Shown here: piece after piece, positions 1 through 12,737 of the stretch
Layout of the letters: every line of letters begins with the position of its first letter
How positions within the stretch are numbered: position 1 is the first letter of the stretch
Assembly: GCF_041146395.1 (NCBI RefSeq)
Contig: NC_091002.1
Coordinates: forward strand, 8,302,501 to 8,366,500
Source of the DNA: Eulemur rufifrons
Lineage: Eukaryota; Chordata; Mammalia; Primates; Lemuridae
DNA: 64,000 nt
Direction of reading: 5' to 3'
The notes under the pieces: model-generated
What the model was told of the DNA's origin: nothing
What the model saw: only the letters and a program-made list of their open reading frames with translations
The model's database searches: none
Program-made: the position numbers and the translations under genes

Positions 1-869
1 GCTGAACCAATGAGGACCAGTTCTTATTTTTCCAAATAGCCCGGAGAACTTCAGAGCGTCCAAGGGACATGGTTGAGAATCTGTTTCTAAAGACTGAGCT
101 TCCAGCGCTGGCAACCACTTGACTTCCCGAGCCTCGGTTTTCCTGGCTACAAAAGGTGCAGACCCTCCTTCCTGCAGGGCCCTGGGGCACCCGCGGGGTC
201 ATTCGGGCCCACTGCAGTGAGCACCTTGGCACTTGGAGTCCATTGTCTGATTGGGCCAGCTCGTTTCTCAGAGGAGGAAACTTGCCCCGAGAGGCTGAAC
301 CACTGCCATGGGCAGGTGGCCAGAGGATGGCTGAGCTGGCCCAGGGGACCACCCTGGAGCCCGAGGCCCCAGCACGGGGCTGGGCAGCAGACACTGCTGG
401 TGTCCACTGTGGTCGTAACCGGGAGCAGCCCCACCCTCACCTCCCTCTGGTTTGGAAGCTTCCCTGGGTTGAAGTAAACTCTTCATGGTTTCAGTGTTTT
501 GTGCTTTATACTCCACTCTTCCTGCTTTCAAAGAAAATGGAACAAAAGAAGATACCCCAGACCCTCGCCAGTGGAGATGGGGTGGCCGTGAGTGCAAACT
601 CACGTCACATGCCAGAGGGAGGGCCTCAGAGGCCCAGGGGTCCCCAAGGCCAGCCCCCCACCCCAGGTCCCCAGCCCAGGAGAGCAGGTGGGCCTGCCAG
701 CTGGGGTCCCCCTCGCAGGACACCATGCGGCTGTGTGTTTGTGGACAGGCTGCTTTTCCTAGATCTGTAGCTCTTCCGACTGGTGAGGAGTTGGAGCTCC
801 TGCTGCCCCTGGCTGGCTTTCCCAGCGCGCTTCCGCCTCCCACGCCCCCTGCCCCACCATCAGGAGAAT

Positions 870-1085
870 TTATATCTTTATAGTAAGTCATCTTTCCATC
901 TAAGACTATTCTTCAAGTTGTTTTTGATAAAAAGCTGTCTGATTTTTGTATGTTTATTTTGGTTGCCTTATTAAAATCTTATTTAATTATTGTAGTCTTT
1001 CATTGATTCTCTTTGGTTTTCCTTCTATATTGTTAGCAAATGGTGATGGTTTTGTCCTTATCTTTCCTGTCTAATGACACCCGCT
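870..1085 (-). mobile_element. L1 ORF2 relic, antisense
   Basis: AT-rich patch in GC-rich sequence whose plus strand reads like the complement of L1 ORF2 (TTGTTAGCAAATGGTGATGG corresponds to the conserved 'cells/controller' region next to the RT YADD segment). Strongly diverged. Confidence 0.5.
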
Positions 1086-2224
1086 GGCCCTGGTGGAAGA
1101 GTCTTCCACACTGTGGGCACTGCTGCCTGGCCCTACGTCAGGAAATGCCACCAGCTGCTCACACCAGTGTGGCCTGGAAAGACAGACTGGGCAGGGGACC
1201 TGGCAAGAGATCTCGCTTGGCGACAGAGGCCAGTGTGTGCTGGTGGCTATGACAATGGCCAGAGATCTCTGTGATTCTCTGAGGGAGATGCCTGTGGAGG
1301 GAGAAACCTCACCCGGGGGAGAGTGAGGAGATGCCCACAGCGGGAGAGACCACCTCACCCGGGGAGGGTGAGAGACAGGCTCCCTGCACTAGGCGGGGCT
1401 GGCTTGGAGCTTAATTTCTTGGCGTTGAGGTCCTGGTGTTGCTGCTGAGTCTCTTGGTGGTGGTTGGCATTTGCTCTTTTTCACTGTGGGACGTGTGGGT
1501 GACAGCTGTGTCCAGTTTGGGAGGTCCTGTGCTGCCCGTGGTCCCAGGGCAGTCTCTGGTTCACTTTTGCACTCCAGGCCTGGGCCACTTGCTGTCACTG
1601 CAGCTTACATCAGAGGATTTCCCTGGGGCTCTGGGCTTTGATCCTAAACCCAGGAGGTCAGTGTGGCTCCATGTGAGAACCCAGAGTTCCCGGAGCTTCC
1701 AGGAGTGCCCCACGCCCATTCTCATCCCAGTGAGAGGACTGACCTCCACTGGTTTGCAGCCCCAGACAGCCCAGCAGGCGACCCCATTTGCTTTGGGATC
1801 CTCAGAGGACGCTGTTCCCAATCTGCAGTGGGCAGCGCGAGCCCACACTGTGGAGGCAAGGAGTGCGAGGTGACTTGTGTAGAAACTGTCCCGCGCCTGC
1901 TCTGAGACACGCTCCCGGGCTCGGAGTGAACTTTGTTCACCAGCCACATTCAGATTCCCTCAAGCCCGCGTTGTGCTGACCTGCTTGCTTTGCAAGAGAA
2001 AACACGCAGATAGTCTTACAAGGGCTGAAGGCTTGGGATGTGAAAACAACCCGAGAACGCCCTCCCTGGGGGTGGCTTCTAAGGTACGTTATTTCAGTTT
2101 GCAGAAATTCTTGGCATCTCATGAAACTTTTTTTTGCTCCAGAGCAAGGCTTCTAAAAACAAAATAGTTTTAGGAACATTTTCCTATGTAATGATTCTTA
2201 AAGACTCTGGTCAAATGGAGGTCG

Positions 2225-2345
2225 TATGATGGTGACAGGCTTGGGAGTTCGGCCCAGGTTCAAACCCTAACTTCGTCACTTGCTGTGAGACCCTGGGCAC
2301 ATTTCTTAACCTTTCTTCGTTTGTTTCCTCCTTTATAAAACCACT
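2225..2345 (+). repeat. MIR SINE relic
   Basis: CCAGGTTCAAACCCTAACTT, then CACTTGCTGTGAGACCCTGG and a TTTCCTCCTTTATAAAA tail: MIR core order. Confidence 0.7.
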
Positions 2346-2385
2346 TGCCTTTCAGGGTTGGAGGGGTGGACTGAGATGCTGCATG

Positions 2386-2520
2386 TGCTACAGCTTTGAT
2401 ATCTGTCCTCTCCAGATGGCATGTTGAAATTTGATCCCCAGTGTGGGAGCTGGGGCCCAGTGGGAGGTGCTTGGGTCATGGGGGTGGATCCCTCACGAAT
2501 AGATTAATGCCCTCCCTGGG
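2386..2520 (+). mobile_element. MST/MLT-type MaLR LTR fragment
   Basis: ATGTTGAAATTTGATCCCCA, GTGGGAGGTGCTTGGGTCAT and GGATCCCTCACGAATAGATT match the 5' part of MaLR LTRs; it breaks off at a G run (2517-2527). Confidence 0.75.
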
Positions 2521-4235
2521 GGGGGGGCCGCTCTCTCCGGGGCCCAGTGAATTGGACCCCAGGGGCCGTGCCCAGGAATCTGTACCCTCCCTGCAGCCTG
2601 GGGCAGCTCTGATGCACAAGGGTCTCAGAACCAGGCCATTCACTGGGCCTGAATTCTGGGGAGACAAGGGGGTGGTCAGTGGCCCTGGGGATAGGGGGAC
2701 ACCCCATGGCACTTACAAAGATGCGGAGATGGAGAACGCAGGGTCCCACCCTGTGCAGCTCTGAGCACTTGCCCGTGTGCCCAAGGCCGGCTCTGCTTTT
2801 ACCTTCCCCCCCCACCCCCTTCTCCCTCCTCAACATGAGTCTTTTCCAGGATCCCAGGGGGCCATAGGATGAGCTTCAGGTGGCTGCCGGCAGGCCTTCC
2901 TCTGTGAGAACTGGCCTGTGTGAGAGCCCTGTCACGTGGCCTTTGTCCCTGTGGGAGCGTCCCCTCCACACCAGCCATCTGGGCCTTCCCAACCCCAGGA
3001 GAGCTGCGGGGCCCCTCCACACCCTTCCTGCTACTTCCCTCCTTCCCCGGCCAGCAGCCTCCGTGTGGATGTGGACGTGGTGTTGGCGGCAAAGTTTGCT
3101 GCCCACCTGGCATCAGGGCTGCAGTGGCCGGTCACTTCCCTTGCCCAGCCGTGACGCGTTTGCCAGAAGGAACTGCCCGGCAGGCCTCCTCTGGTCGGCT
3201 CCGGCCGGTTTGCGGTCAGTCTCCCCACCAGTCCAGAAGCTCGCCGGGGTCAGGGCCCAGGGCTGAGTCATCCGTCTCCAGCTCCCAGCAAGGGCCACAC
3301 GGAGAAAGTGCTCCGCGAGCACTGTAGGGTGGGTGGCTGAGCAAAGAGACAGATGAGTGGAGCAGTGGACGAAGGAGTTGATGAAGGAATGCTTTGGTCA
3401 GATGGGGCGGAGGGAAGGAGGTCCGTTTTGGCCACCGTGGCCAGTGCTGGCATTTACCAGTGTGGCCCCATCACTCCACCGGTGGGCTGCGCCCTCTCTG
3501 TGTCACATGGGCTCTCCTATGTCCACCCTGGGCTTGTGCTGTTGCTCTGCCTGGACGCTGACCACCCTCCTCCCATCCAGCCCCGGTGCCGGCTCCTCCA
3601 CCCTGGTTAGCCGCTTCTGCGGTGCTGGCCAGGGGCTGTGTGGCAGAACTGCCTTCCCTCTGTCCCCCTGTGAGAGACAGGGTGTCTCCTTGCTGCCCCT
3701 CACAGGACCCACCCCTGAGGTGCTCAGCGGGGGTGAGTGGGGAGCGAAAGGGTGGACAGAGGATGGATGGAGCCGCATCTCTAGCCCCGCCTCAGTTTCC
3801 CTATCTGGGGCTGCAATGATGACAAGGAGGAGGAGGAGAAGGACACAGCTCTGGGGACTATGTCCCCCAGCCCCCACCCAGGGTGTCCCACATCAGGCCT
3901 GCCAGAAGGCTGTGACTCCTGCCTAGCGCAGGGCACAAGAGCCCTTTGTGGGGACAGCCAGGAGGCAGGCCTGGCTTCCTTGCCCAGCCACTGGCAGCAC
4001 AGGCGTCTGGTCTGTGTTTGCTGAAGCCAGGCTGGAGAAGATCCCCCACACAGGCCACCGGGGAGTGACATCCTGTCCCTGCCGCCTCCAAGACCAGGGC
4101 AGTTTCAACAAACCCCAGCTCCACCAGGCACCAGGCTTTCCCGACGTGACCTTGAAGCTCTGGGAGGACAAACTCCAAAGGCATGAGAGGGCTGTGGCAG
4201 CCCACCTCTGCCAGCACGGACCTTCCTGCCTCCCC

Positions 4236-4315
4236 TGCCCCTCCCCCACCCCCCAGCTCCTCCCCCACCTCCCCAGCTCCTCCCCCACCTCCCCAGCCCC
4301 TCCCCTACCTCCCCA
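4236..4315. repeat. C-rich 20-base minisatellite
   Basis: Unit TCCCCCACCTCCCCAGCTCC repeats about 3.5 times (4261-4280, 4281-4300, partial after), with a degenerate start from 4236. Confidence 0.85.
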
Positions 4316-6063
4316 TCACCACCTAAGTCACTTGCTATTTTCCAAATCTAGCAAAGACTGCTACATTTGAACCAAGATGGCCATGGGAAGTTACTTATGT
4401 GCACGACTGCCCTAGATTGTGCAGTGCCCAGCCTGCACAGCTGTACTCAGCAGCTCTTGTTCTCCAGCCCAGGTGGTCTCTGTAATAGCCTGCAAAGACA
4501 AATAAATGGCTGACCCTCGGGTGGGTAGCCAGATCTACCTGCTGCCCAGGGACCTCTCTGATCCCTCTGGGCCACTGACTTCCCAAAACATACCATCTGG
4601 AGGGACACAGGCAGCGTTTCTTGTGCCAAAGATCATCAGGCTCAATTTCTAAACTCACAGTGGTCTTTGGGGCTCCAGGAAGGTGGGCTGCCTTGGTTGT
4701 CCAGCCTGCAGCCTCAGCAGATGGTGGCCTACTGTCTAGCCACCCCCAGGTGGGCAGACTCTCTCCTGCCAGGTCATGGCCTTATCTCGGGAGGTGTGTG
4801 GGGAGGCAGTAGGCCCAGCCTCTGAGAAAGCCCAGGCCTCCCCGTGGACATCCTGGCAAACTCTGACAACACAGTCTGGCAAATTCCGCTGCTTCCGCTG
4901 CTTCCCACCAGGCAGCCCGTTAACCACTTCAGCTACCATCCCTCTCTGTGTCTGGAGCTGGGCTGCTGAGGAGAGTCTTGCTGAGCACCAGCTGTATGCA
5001 GACACTGTGATCTGGTGAGCCTCTCCCCCCATACTGCAGAGAGACAGGCTCAGCAGGTGACAGGTGGGGCCCTCAGATGGCAGGCAGGGGCCTTGGGCAG
5101 GCACAGACTCAGCCAGGGGAGCAGCCTGGGAAGGGAAAGGTCTGGGCGGGTCCCAGGCTGACAGGGGTGGTCCGAGCAGGGGAACTTGGGCCTCACCTTC
5201 CTCCCCAGTCCTGAAGACCCAGTGGGGGCAGGCAGGTACCGTCCATCCCAGGAGCCCTGGGAGGCAGACCGAGGCCACGGCAGGACAAGGCAGTGGGCAC
5301 CATTTCTCAGTAACCAACACTTGGTCCTCTTAGAGCAACTTTTTGCAGTTAGTTGAGCAGTGATGACCGTTCACTCACACCAGCTGTCCTCCCGTCTCTA
5401 GTTCTGACGGCTGCGGCGCTCGCACCCCAGCCCTCACCTCCCCCCGTCTTCCCTCCATCTCCCTGGCTTCAATTCATCTTCCCACAGTGTGGCCAGAGGG
5501 CTCTTGTCAAACACAAACCTGAGCTTGTCTCTCCCAATAGAGTCTTCTAAGGCTCTCACTGGCCTCAGGCCCACAGCCCCTCTGCTAACTATTTCATGAC
5601 CTCAGGCCATGGCAGGAGCTACTCCCTCTGTCTGCCCCACACCCTGTGGTGAACAGGCCTCACCATCCTGGCCCCCGCAGTCCCCAGGCCTCTCCCTCCA
5701 ACCTGCCTCCTCTGTGCTCCTAGTGCCTGGCGCTGCGCTGGCCTGTGGGCGGTGCTCCATAAACACCATGGGGCTCAGAAACTGGCGGGCTCAGCCCCCC
5801 AGGGAAACCGACTGGGATTTCAAAGCTCCTCACCTTTGTGTAAGAGTTCCACCGTGGCAGGTGGAATCTGTTTTCCAGCCCAAACTCCTCACCGCACTGC
5901 AACAGACATCTTAGTCTAGACAAGTTAGTAGGCTCAGGAGCAAGGGGTCACAGCCTCTGGGGACAGGCCTCCGTACTCCCACGCACAGGCTGCCAGCTCC
6001 AGGGCTGGCTGGGTTTGTAGGGATCCTGAAAGGCCTGGCTCCTTCCTCCCACCCGATGGCCAG

Positions 6064-6425
6064 TGCTGCAGGCTGAACTGTGTCGCCCAAAATCCGTATA
6101 CTGAGTCCTAACCCCAGCACCTCAGGGTGGTCTGTGTTTGGAGATAGGCCCTTTGCAGAGGCCCTTAGAATGGTTGTTAGGGTGGGCCTGGTCCGATACA
6201 ACTGGTGTCTTACAAGAAGGGAGATTAGGACACAGACATGCACGGAGGGGTGACCAGGCGAGAACACAGAGAAGACAAAGACTAAGCCAAGGAGAGAGAA
6301 CTCAGGAGGGACCAGCCTGCCCACTCCTTGATCTTGGACTTCCAGCTTCAGACTGTAAGAAATAAGCATCTGTTGTCTGAGCCGCCAGTCTGGGGCGCTG
6401 CGTTCTGGCAGCCCCGGCTGACTGG
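6064..6425 (+). mobile_element. MLT1-type MaLR LTR
   Basis: Runs from TGCTGCAGGCTGAACTGTGT through CCAAAATCC, AACCCCAGCACCTCAG, TTAGAATGGTTGTTAGG and TTGATCTTGGACTTCCAGC to a GTAAGAAATAAGCATCTG end, in the order of MLT1 LTRs of the ERVL-MaLR group. A 309-codon minus-strand open frame crosses it and is spurious. Confidence 0.85.
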
Positions 6426-8939
6426 CGCCCTGAGCCGCCAGGTCTGGGCAATGAGGTGTGAGCAGAAGTTTCGGGGTGGGGCTTCCGGGGAAGTTTGAGA
6501 CACTTGCTGCTAATCCCCCTTGCCTGCCTGGAAAGGCGATGCCTGTTTGGAGGCACTGGGGACACGAGATGGGGGGAGGAAAAGTTGAATGCAGCCAGAG
6601 TCCTCTAACCTTGCACACCCAGATTCTCCTTGCGTGGGATAAACCCCCACCTGTGTGGGCCACTGCTCGGCGGGGTTGCTGTTCCTTCCAGCAGAACACA
6701 CATCCTGTGGTCTTTTTTGTGCACACTTTCCCTTCTGAAGTGCCCCTGCACCTCAGGGCCTCCCCATCCCTCCCCCTAAAGGGGCGGCTTCTTCCAGCCC
6801 ACATTGAGCCGCATGCACCTGCTGCGTGCACCTTGCACACCTGCGGCCGCAGAGGCTGCCAAATCCAGCAAACGCTCTGAGAACCACGCAGGCCCTCCCA
6901 CGTCTCGCCTGCAGCTGGCAGCCGCTTCTGCCAGGCCGCCGTGTTTGTGCTTACCGCTTACAGAGGACAGTCCTGACAAGTCCAGCTGTGACACTGTCCT
7001 GCCTCGCCCTCGCCGGCCCTGTGCTTTGCTTGTCCTTGCAGCCCTTGTGTCGGCAGGAGGACACCAGACGCCAGGACCTGGACTCAGTTCCTCCCGTTTA
7101 GGGGCGAGTTCCTGGCCCTTTCTGAGGCTTGGTTTCCCCATATGCTCAATCGTGGGAGAGCCAGATTTCCCAAGACCCCTTTAGCCCTGCCGGCCAGGCG
7201 GCGTGGAGACCGTGCTGGTGGAGCAGGCCTGCTGGGCACAGCTGGAGCTTGGGTGGCCGTTGGTCTCTGGGCCCGGTTCCCGGAGGCTTGGCGGACCCTC
7301 CCTTTCCCAGCCTTTCACGACTGTGCATCCCCCTCAGGTGCCAAGAGTCATTCCAGTCCCACTTTAATCTCAAGCTTATTTAAATCCCATGTCCTCCCCT
7401 GTGCTCCGGGCCAACTTGTGGAGGGTGGGGGTGTGGGCTGCAGGACAAGGGCAGGGCCAAGTGGTCGGCGTGGCGGTACGTCCTGTTACTCCACCAGTGG
7501 CCTCCCTGCGAGCTGCCCCTGCTTCTATGGCAAACTCTGCTGCTACCCACAAAGCCCTCCGTGTGGTGAGCACTGGAGCAGGACATCTCTAAAAGGGTAG
7601 GGGGACGTGGCACAGCCCCGACCTGGGAGGTCCAGCTGACCCCATGCCCCAGCTATGCCGCTGCCCCCAGCCACACCCCGTGGGCTGTCACTGCTGGGTC
7701 CTCTCTGCCAGGCCTCAGCCCCCGGCCGGCACTGCAGACCTCTCAGGCCAGCTGCCTCTGTTCTGATCCCTTGGCCCACAGGAATTCGCCAGGATGGGGG
7801 GACAGGTGGCTCCTGGACACCCCACCCCGCCGCCATGCTTTCCCTCCAACCGCTGCTCCCGCCCAAGCAGAAACCGGGCCTGAGAACTCTCGGCAGCACT
7901 TGTGGGGGACGGGGCAGGACAGGCCCAGCGTTGGGCCCTGGACCCACAGTGCACAGCCCGGCGACCCTGTCCCCAGCTCGCTCTCACTCCTTCCCTAGAG
8001 GCGAAGGCTCACACAGACGGTTCAGCTCAGAGCGCTCTCACACCCCGCACACGCCTGGAACCGGATGCCCTGGCCCCTCTGCCACTTCCTGCCTGTTCCA
8101 CCCCAGCCGGACCACCCAGGGTGGAGATTAACTCTGCCTGTTGCCACCTTCGTGTGTGGACACACAGCACGTGGGCTTCTTTCCTGAGCCCTGGTGCGGG
8201 CGTGTAGGTGCATCCGCAGTGCCTTTACCCTTCTCCTGGGGACGGGCGCCCGGGCTGTGCCCGGTTAGGGGCGGCTGTGCCCAGAGCTGCTCCGACCATC
8301 CCGCAGGTCTCCGTTAGGCAGGAGAACACACGGAGCCCTACGTGCTGGCCTCGGTTTCCCCACCTGTAAACTGGGGCAGCATCCCTGCATGGCGGGGCTC
8401 CTGCGAGAACTTGGGGCGATAATGGGCCCAGCTCAGATCAAGTTCCTCAGGTGGTAACTGCGCCGCCGCTGCTGCAGGGAATCGAGCGCAGCAGGAGGGC
8501 ACAGTCTGGGAACTGCCAGCACTCGGGCAGCCCCACCCCCAGCGGGGTTGGGGCAGAGAAATGGGGGGTGGAGGGACTCTGCAGCTGTGTCCTGGCCCCG
8601 AGGTCAGGCTGGCAGGGGCTGGGCTTCTGGGAGAGTGTAGGGGACACATGGAGGGAGCTGGGGCTGAGGCCTCTGCCTGGAGGGCAGTGATCTGGTCCCT
8701 GGGAGAAGGAAGGAGGAGCTCGTGCCGCCCAGGTCTGTGGCCGGCAGCAGCAGGGCCGTCGCCGCTGGGGCTGGGCTCTGCCCTGAGCCTGGACGCTGCA
8801 GCTCGGCCAGCTGTGCAGAGACCCCTGCGGCCAGCCCTGGGAGCGTGGATCGTTTTGGAGCCCTGCCCTGAGTTTATAGGTATCAGAAGTTTCTCCAAAA
8901 CATCCATTTTCTATTGGCTTTGAAGCTGTTTTTCCTTAG

Positions 8940-8956
8940 GCACACACACGCGTGTG

Positions 8957-8987
<31 letters not shown>

Positions 8988-8988
8988 C
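8940..8988. repeat. (CA)n / (CG)n microsatellite
   Basis: CA repeat interrupted by a CGCGTGTGCGCGCGC alternating purine-pyrimidine stretch, able in principle to form Z-DNA. Confidence 0.9.
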
Positions 8989-9204
8989 CTAAAACCAAAA
9001 CCAAAGGACCAGCAGGATCTGGACGCTTCCACTCACCCGCTTCTCAGTGGCCACGTGCCAGGCTGCTGTCGGTACGTGAACACCAACAGCTGCTCTGGAA
9101 CGTTTCAGCTGAAAAGAGCAGTGGCCCGTCCTGGCTTGAACCTGCTGTGCGAAGGGTCAAGTAGTGTCCCCCCAGAATCCCATCAGCCCCTCTGAGGACA
9201 GGGG

Positions 9205-9320
9205 ACAAGAGGGCCTCCTGCTCAGAGCCTTTGCACAGGCTGTTCCCTCATCCTCCAACACCATTCCTCTCACTGCCCACCCAACTTCCTCTCCTCCGGG
9301 GGCTGTTCCCAGACCAACCC
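9205..9320 (-). repeat. L2 LINE 3' relic, antisense
   Basis: CAGAGCCTTTGCACAGGCTG and TTCCCTCATCCTCCAACACC follow the reverse complement of the L2 3' end. Confidence 0.55.
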
Positions 9321-10223
9321 TCAGTCTTACCCCAGCTCCCCACCCCCATCGCCCACCCATCCCCACCACCTCCAGGCCTGCTTCTGTGCCAGGGACGAGC
9401 TGCAGTGGGTAGTGGGCTGGATCACAGCTCTGCATCCTCCTCGGGGTCTCCAGAGCCGCGTCTATGACAAGGGCCCAGTGAAGACGTTGGACAAAGGCCT
9501 CGATGGACTGGGGGCCTGCTAGTTCCTGGGGTGCAACAATGAGTCACAGACCTCCGCCCTCTGCAGACCCCGATTAACAGGTCGGTGAGTGGGGTCATTA
9601 CACTGCACCCTTTCTCAGTGTGACAGCCACGGCTACAGCTGGCTCACCTCCTCCAGGGAGCCCTCCTGAGCCTGCCAAGTCAGTGTCTCCCTGTTCCTGC
9701 CATCAAAGCACCCCCCTCTCTGGTCATTTCCCAGTGTGGGCTCCTTGGAATTTAAATCAGGTCGTGTGTCCGTCACGTGTCCTTCAGCACCACTCGGCGT
9801 GTGTCCACCAAGCATCTGCCCCTCCAGGGGCGCTTCCAGGGTGTGGGTGTGGAGGGCGGAAAACAGCCCTGCTCTTGCGGAGCCTGCATTCCAGCGGGGA
9901 CAGGTGATGTGAGAAATAAAAGACAGCCGATGAGCAGACATACCGAACGCTGCACAGTGGCAAGTGCTTCCAGCAGAGCGCTGGGCAGGGCCCAGGCAAG
10001 GGCGGCGAGGACAGAGAGGGCAGAGAGGGAGGTGCCTGCACGACCCACCCGCTGGCTGTGGCTCAGGACTGTAGGGGTGTGACAAGGTTCTAGCTCCTGC
10101 AGGAGGTGGAGTCCTCAGGACTTGCGGATGGGCTGTGCACAGCCTGTGGGAGAGAAAGTGACAACTGCTCCCAGGCTGTTTAGCCTGAGCAACTGAAGGG
10201 TGGAGTGACGGTCCTGGGATGCA

Positions 10224-10395
10224 GCCCTGGAAGAGCCAGTTTCAGATGGACCTGACTCAAGCCCCAGCTCTGCCATTAGAGCCCTGTGACCAGGGACAGG
10301 TGCCTGAGGTCCCTGGGTCTCGGTTTTGTCTGTGCAATGGAAACCACTCCCGCCATGCGTGTCTAGAATTGGCTGAGGCTGGCACTCGGGGTTCC
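10224..10395 (+). repeat. MIR SINE relic
   Basis: CAAGCCCCAGCTCTGCCATT, then GTGACCAGGGACAGGTGCCT and CGGTTTTGTCTGTGCAATGG, in MIR order. Confidence 0.65.
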
Positions 10396-10924
10396 TGTGC
10401 ACAGAGGTGTGACTGTTGCTACTGTGCCCCTGAAAGCTTGTCACTCGCTGCACCCTCAAAGAGCGCTGGCCCACTCCGCCACCCGTCCTGCTCAGAGCCA
10501 TGGACACATGGGCTCCCGCCTGTGGCTTCTCGTGCCAGCAGCCCCCAGATCACATCTGTCACCCCGCCCAGCCTGCAGTCGGCCCACCCCTGCACCTGGG
10601 AACACCTCAACGTGGGCAGCTCCAGCCGGGCCCCAGGATACAGCCCTCAGTGGCCAAAACCCTGGCCCTTGCTCCTTGCCAGCGCTCTTCATCTTGCTCT
10701 TGCCGAAGGCAAAGGCAGAGCTGATGAATTGCTTGTGGGAAGCACCTCACTTCAGGTGCGGGCAGCGTTTCAGACTTTGAGGACCCAGCATCTCGTCCAC
10801 CGCAGGCCTGGGTCCAGCCGTCCTACTTTGCCCGTCTCTCCCCACCTGCCACAGGAGTCTGTTCCAGCCTGGCTGGGGCCCAGCTTCTGCCACGTGTCAC
10901 CCTGTCCCCTCTTTCCCAGTGGTC

Positions 10925-11230
10925 TCAGCCTAGGGTCTTCTCCTCCAAGAAGGCTTCACTGAGCGCCACCCTTCCTCCAGGATCTTGGTGCCCACTTCTC
11001 CTTCCTCCCTCAAGCTGAACTTGGCCTTGAACTTCTTTTTCTCTAATATCTGCTTAACAAACACCTCAAGTGCCTGGTCTGTGCCAGGCTCCGTTGTAAG
11101 CACCTGACAGACAGTGACTCATCTCATCCTTACACCCCCCCGGTGACTGTCCCATTGAAACCTGGGCACAGAGAGGGTAGGTAACCACCCAGTGTCACAC
11201 AGCCGATGGGGATGGAATGGGCTTCAGACA
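10925..11230 (-). repeat. L2 relic followed by MIR SINE relic, both reverse
   Basis: 10925-11040 looks like an antisense L2 end (CTCCAAGAAGGCTTCACTGA). 11045-11225 is a reverse MIR: AAGTGCCTGGTCTGTGCCAG, CTCATCTCATCCTTACACCC, AGAGAGGGTAGGTAACCACC, GTGTCACACAGCC. Confidence 0.7.
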
Positions 11231-12737
11231 GATGCCCGGCTCTTGTATTGTGGTTGCCTCAGAACACACATGTCCTGCTGTCCTTGCCAGCCCCCTGGCC
11301 GTCTTCCCCAGGGGCTGGGAGCCCCCAGGCAGGGCCCTGTCTGACTTCCCGAGTAGGCGCTGGCCCAGCCTGTCCCACAGCAGAGTCAGGGCTTGGGAGT
11401 GTTGAAATGCAGGAGCCCTCTCCTGGGGCACTTGACAGGTGAGGAAACTGAGGCATGGTCAGACGGCGTGGCCCTCGCATGTCACTAGAGGCGGAGTCCA
11501 GTCTGGGGCTGGTGGCCCTCCTAAGCCCTGGCCCTGGGTGGAGGCCGCACCTGTGCTCGCTGGCTGGGCCAGTGGACCCGTTGCTGAGCCTCTCTGTTCT
11601 CACCTGAAGGTGACGCCCCACGCATGTGTGATCGAATCCCGCATGAGTCCCGCATGAATCCCATAATACAGAGTGCCCAGAACTTTAACCTCTCTGGTAC
11701 CTGTTCGAATGCAGATTCTGAGTCAGTGGATCCAGGAATGTGGCCAGCGACTGGCATTTCCAACAAGCTCTGGGGTGACGCTGAAGCTGCCCCACTGTGG
11801 ACCCCACTCTGGGAAGAGCCCAATCGGGCCATAATATGCCCAGCTCAGGGCCAAGCACATGTGGCGCCCCCTCAGCTGTTCCTTGGTCCCCTAGGAGTAC
11901 TGTCACTACCTGGGCACACAGGGGGCAAGGCAGATTTAGGGATTCGCAAACTGAGCCCTGTGTGTCTGGCTATGGGGCTCAAAGAAGGAAAACAAAGTGT
12001 TTGCAGCTGTCATTGGAATTGGGGAATTTGCCAGTAATTTGGAGGAAATTAGCCCAGAGTCCAAAGGACAGATGGGGCCTGGGAGCACGGTTCTGGCCTC
12101 TCCCCATATTGAGGGGTTGTTTGTTCCCACACGGGGGCGGAGGGACCAGAATGTCATCTTCTTCTCAGAATACAAATGAGTCTTGGCCTTCGCTCCTGTC
12201 TGTGGCCTTCAAATAGGAAAAACAATCAGTGTTGACTTGACGTCTGGTGGAGGAAGTGGGACACAGTCCCCCTCATAACACGAGGCTGGCCAAGTCAGCC
12301 AGTCAGTGCAGGGAGGAGCCCCCGCGCTCACCAGGCCTGTGTCCAGGGCTGAGGAAAACATGGGCCCTCCCTCAAGGGTGCGTGTCCACGAGGACCTAGC
12401 GGTGCAGGTGGGGCTGAGAAGCTGCCAGTGGCCACAGTTCCATACGCCAGGCCACGGCCTCTTCTGCTCAGCTGGTATTCTCTCTCCTGTGTGGATGGGA
12501 AGGTGGACCCAGTCTATGGAGCTGGCAACCCCCAAACTTACCTAGTGGTTTCTAAAATCTCCACTCTCCACCAGGGAGCCCAGCGTACTTGGATCTCATT
12601 GCTTCTTCCTCCCTCTTGCCTTTCGGGCTGGGGATGTTCTCTATCTCCCACCTGGGGCAAATTTCCTGGTGCCATGTGAGTGCTTCCTTATCATGGCTTA
12701 TCACAAAACCTTTTCTTTAAGCTTCTTTTTAAATAAA

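Larger units (their letters stand above)
1086..6063. other. Intergenic, low-copy GC-rich sequence
   Basis: Apart from the MIR at 2225, the MaLR fragment at 2386 and the minisatellite at 4236 nothing was recognised. Many overlapping open frames exist on both strands with no domain, typical of GC-rich non-coding DNA. The first 870 bases are similar. Confidence 0.7.
6426..12737. other. Intergenic, low-copy sequence
   Basis: Contains the CA repeat at 8940, L2/MIR relics at 9205, 10224 and 10925 and otherwise unassigned GC-rich sequence. 12183-12240 and 16747-16800 share a diverged stretch (CTTCACTCCTGT-like then CTTCTAATAGG-like), perhaps from one unknown repeat. Confidence 0.65.

Noticed and set aside
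5911..6840. Minus-strand open frame of 309 codons
   Set aside because: It runs across an MLT1 LTR on the opposite strand, has no domain and is a chance frame in GC-rich DNA.
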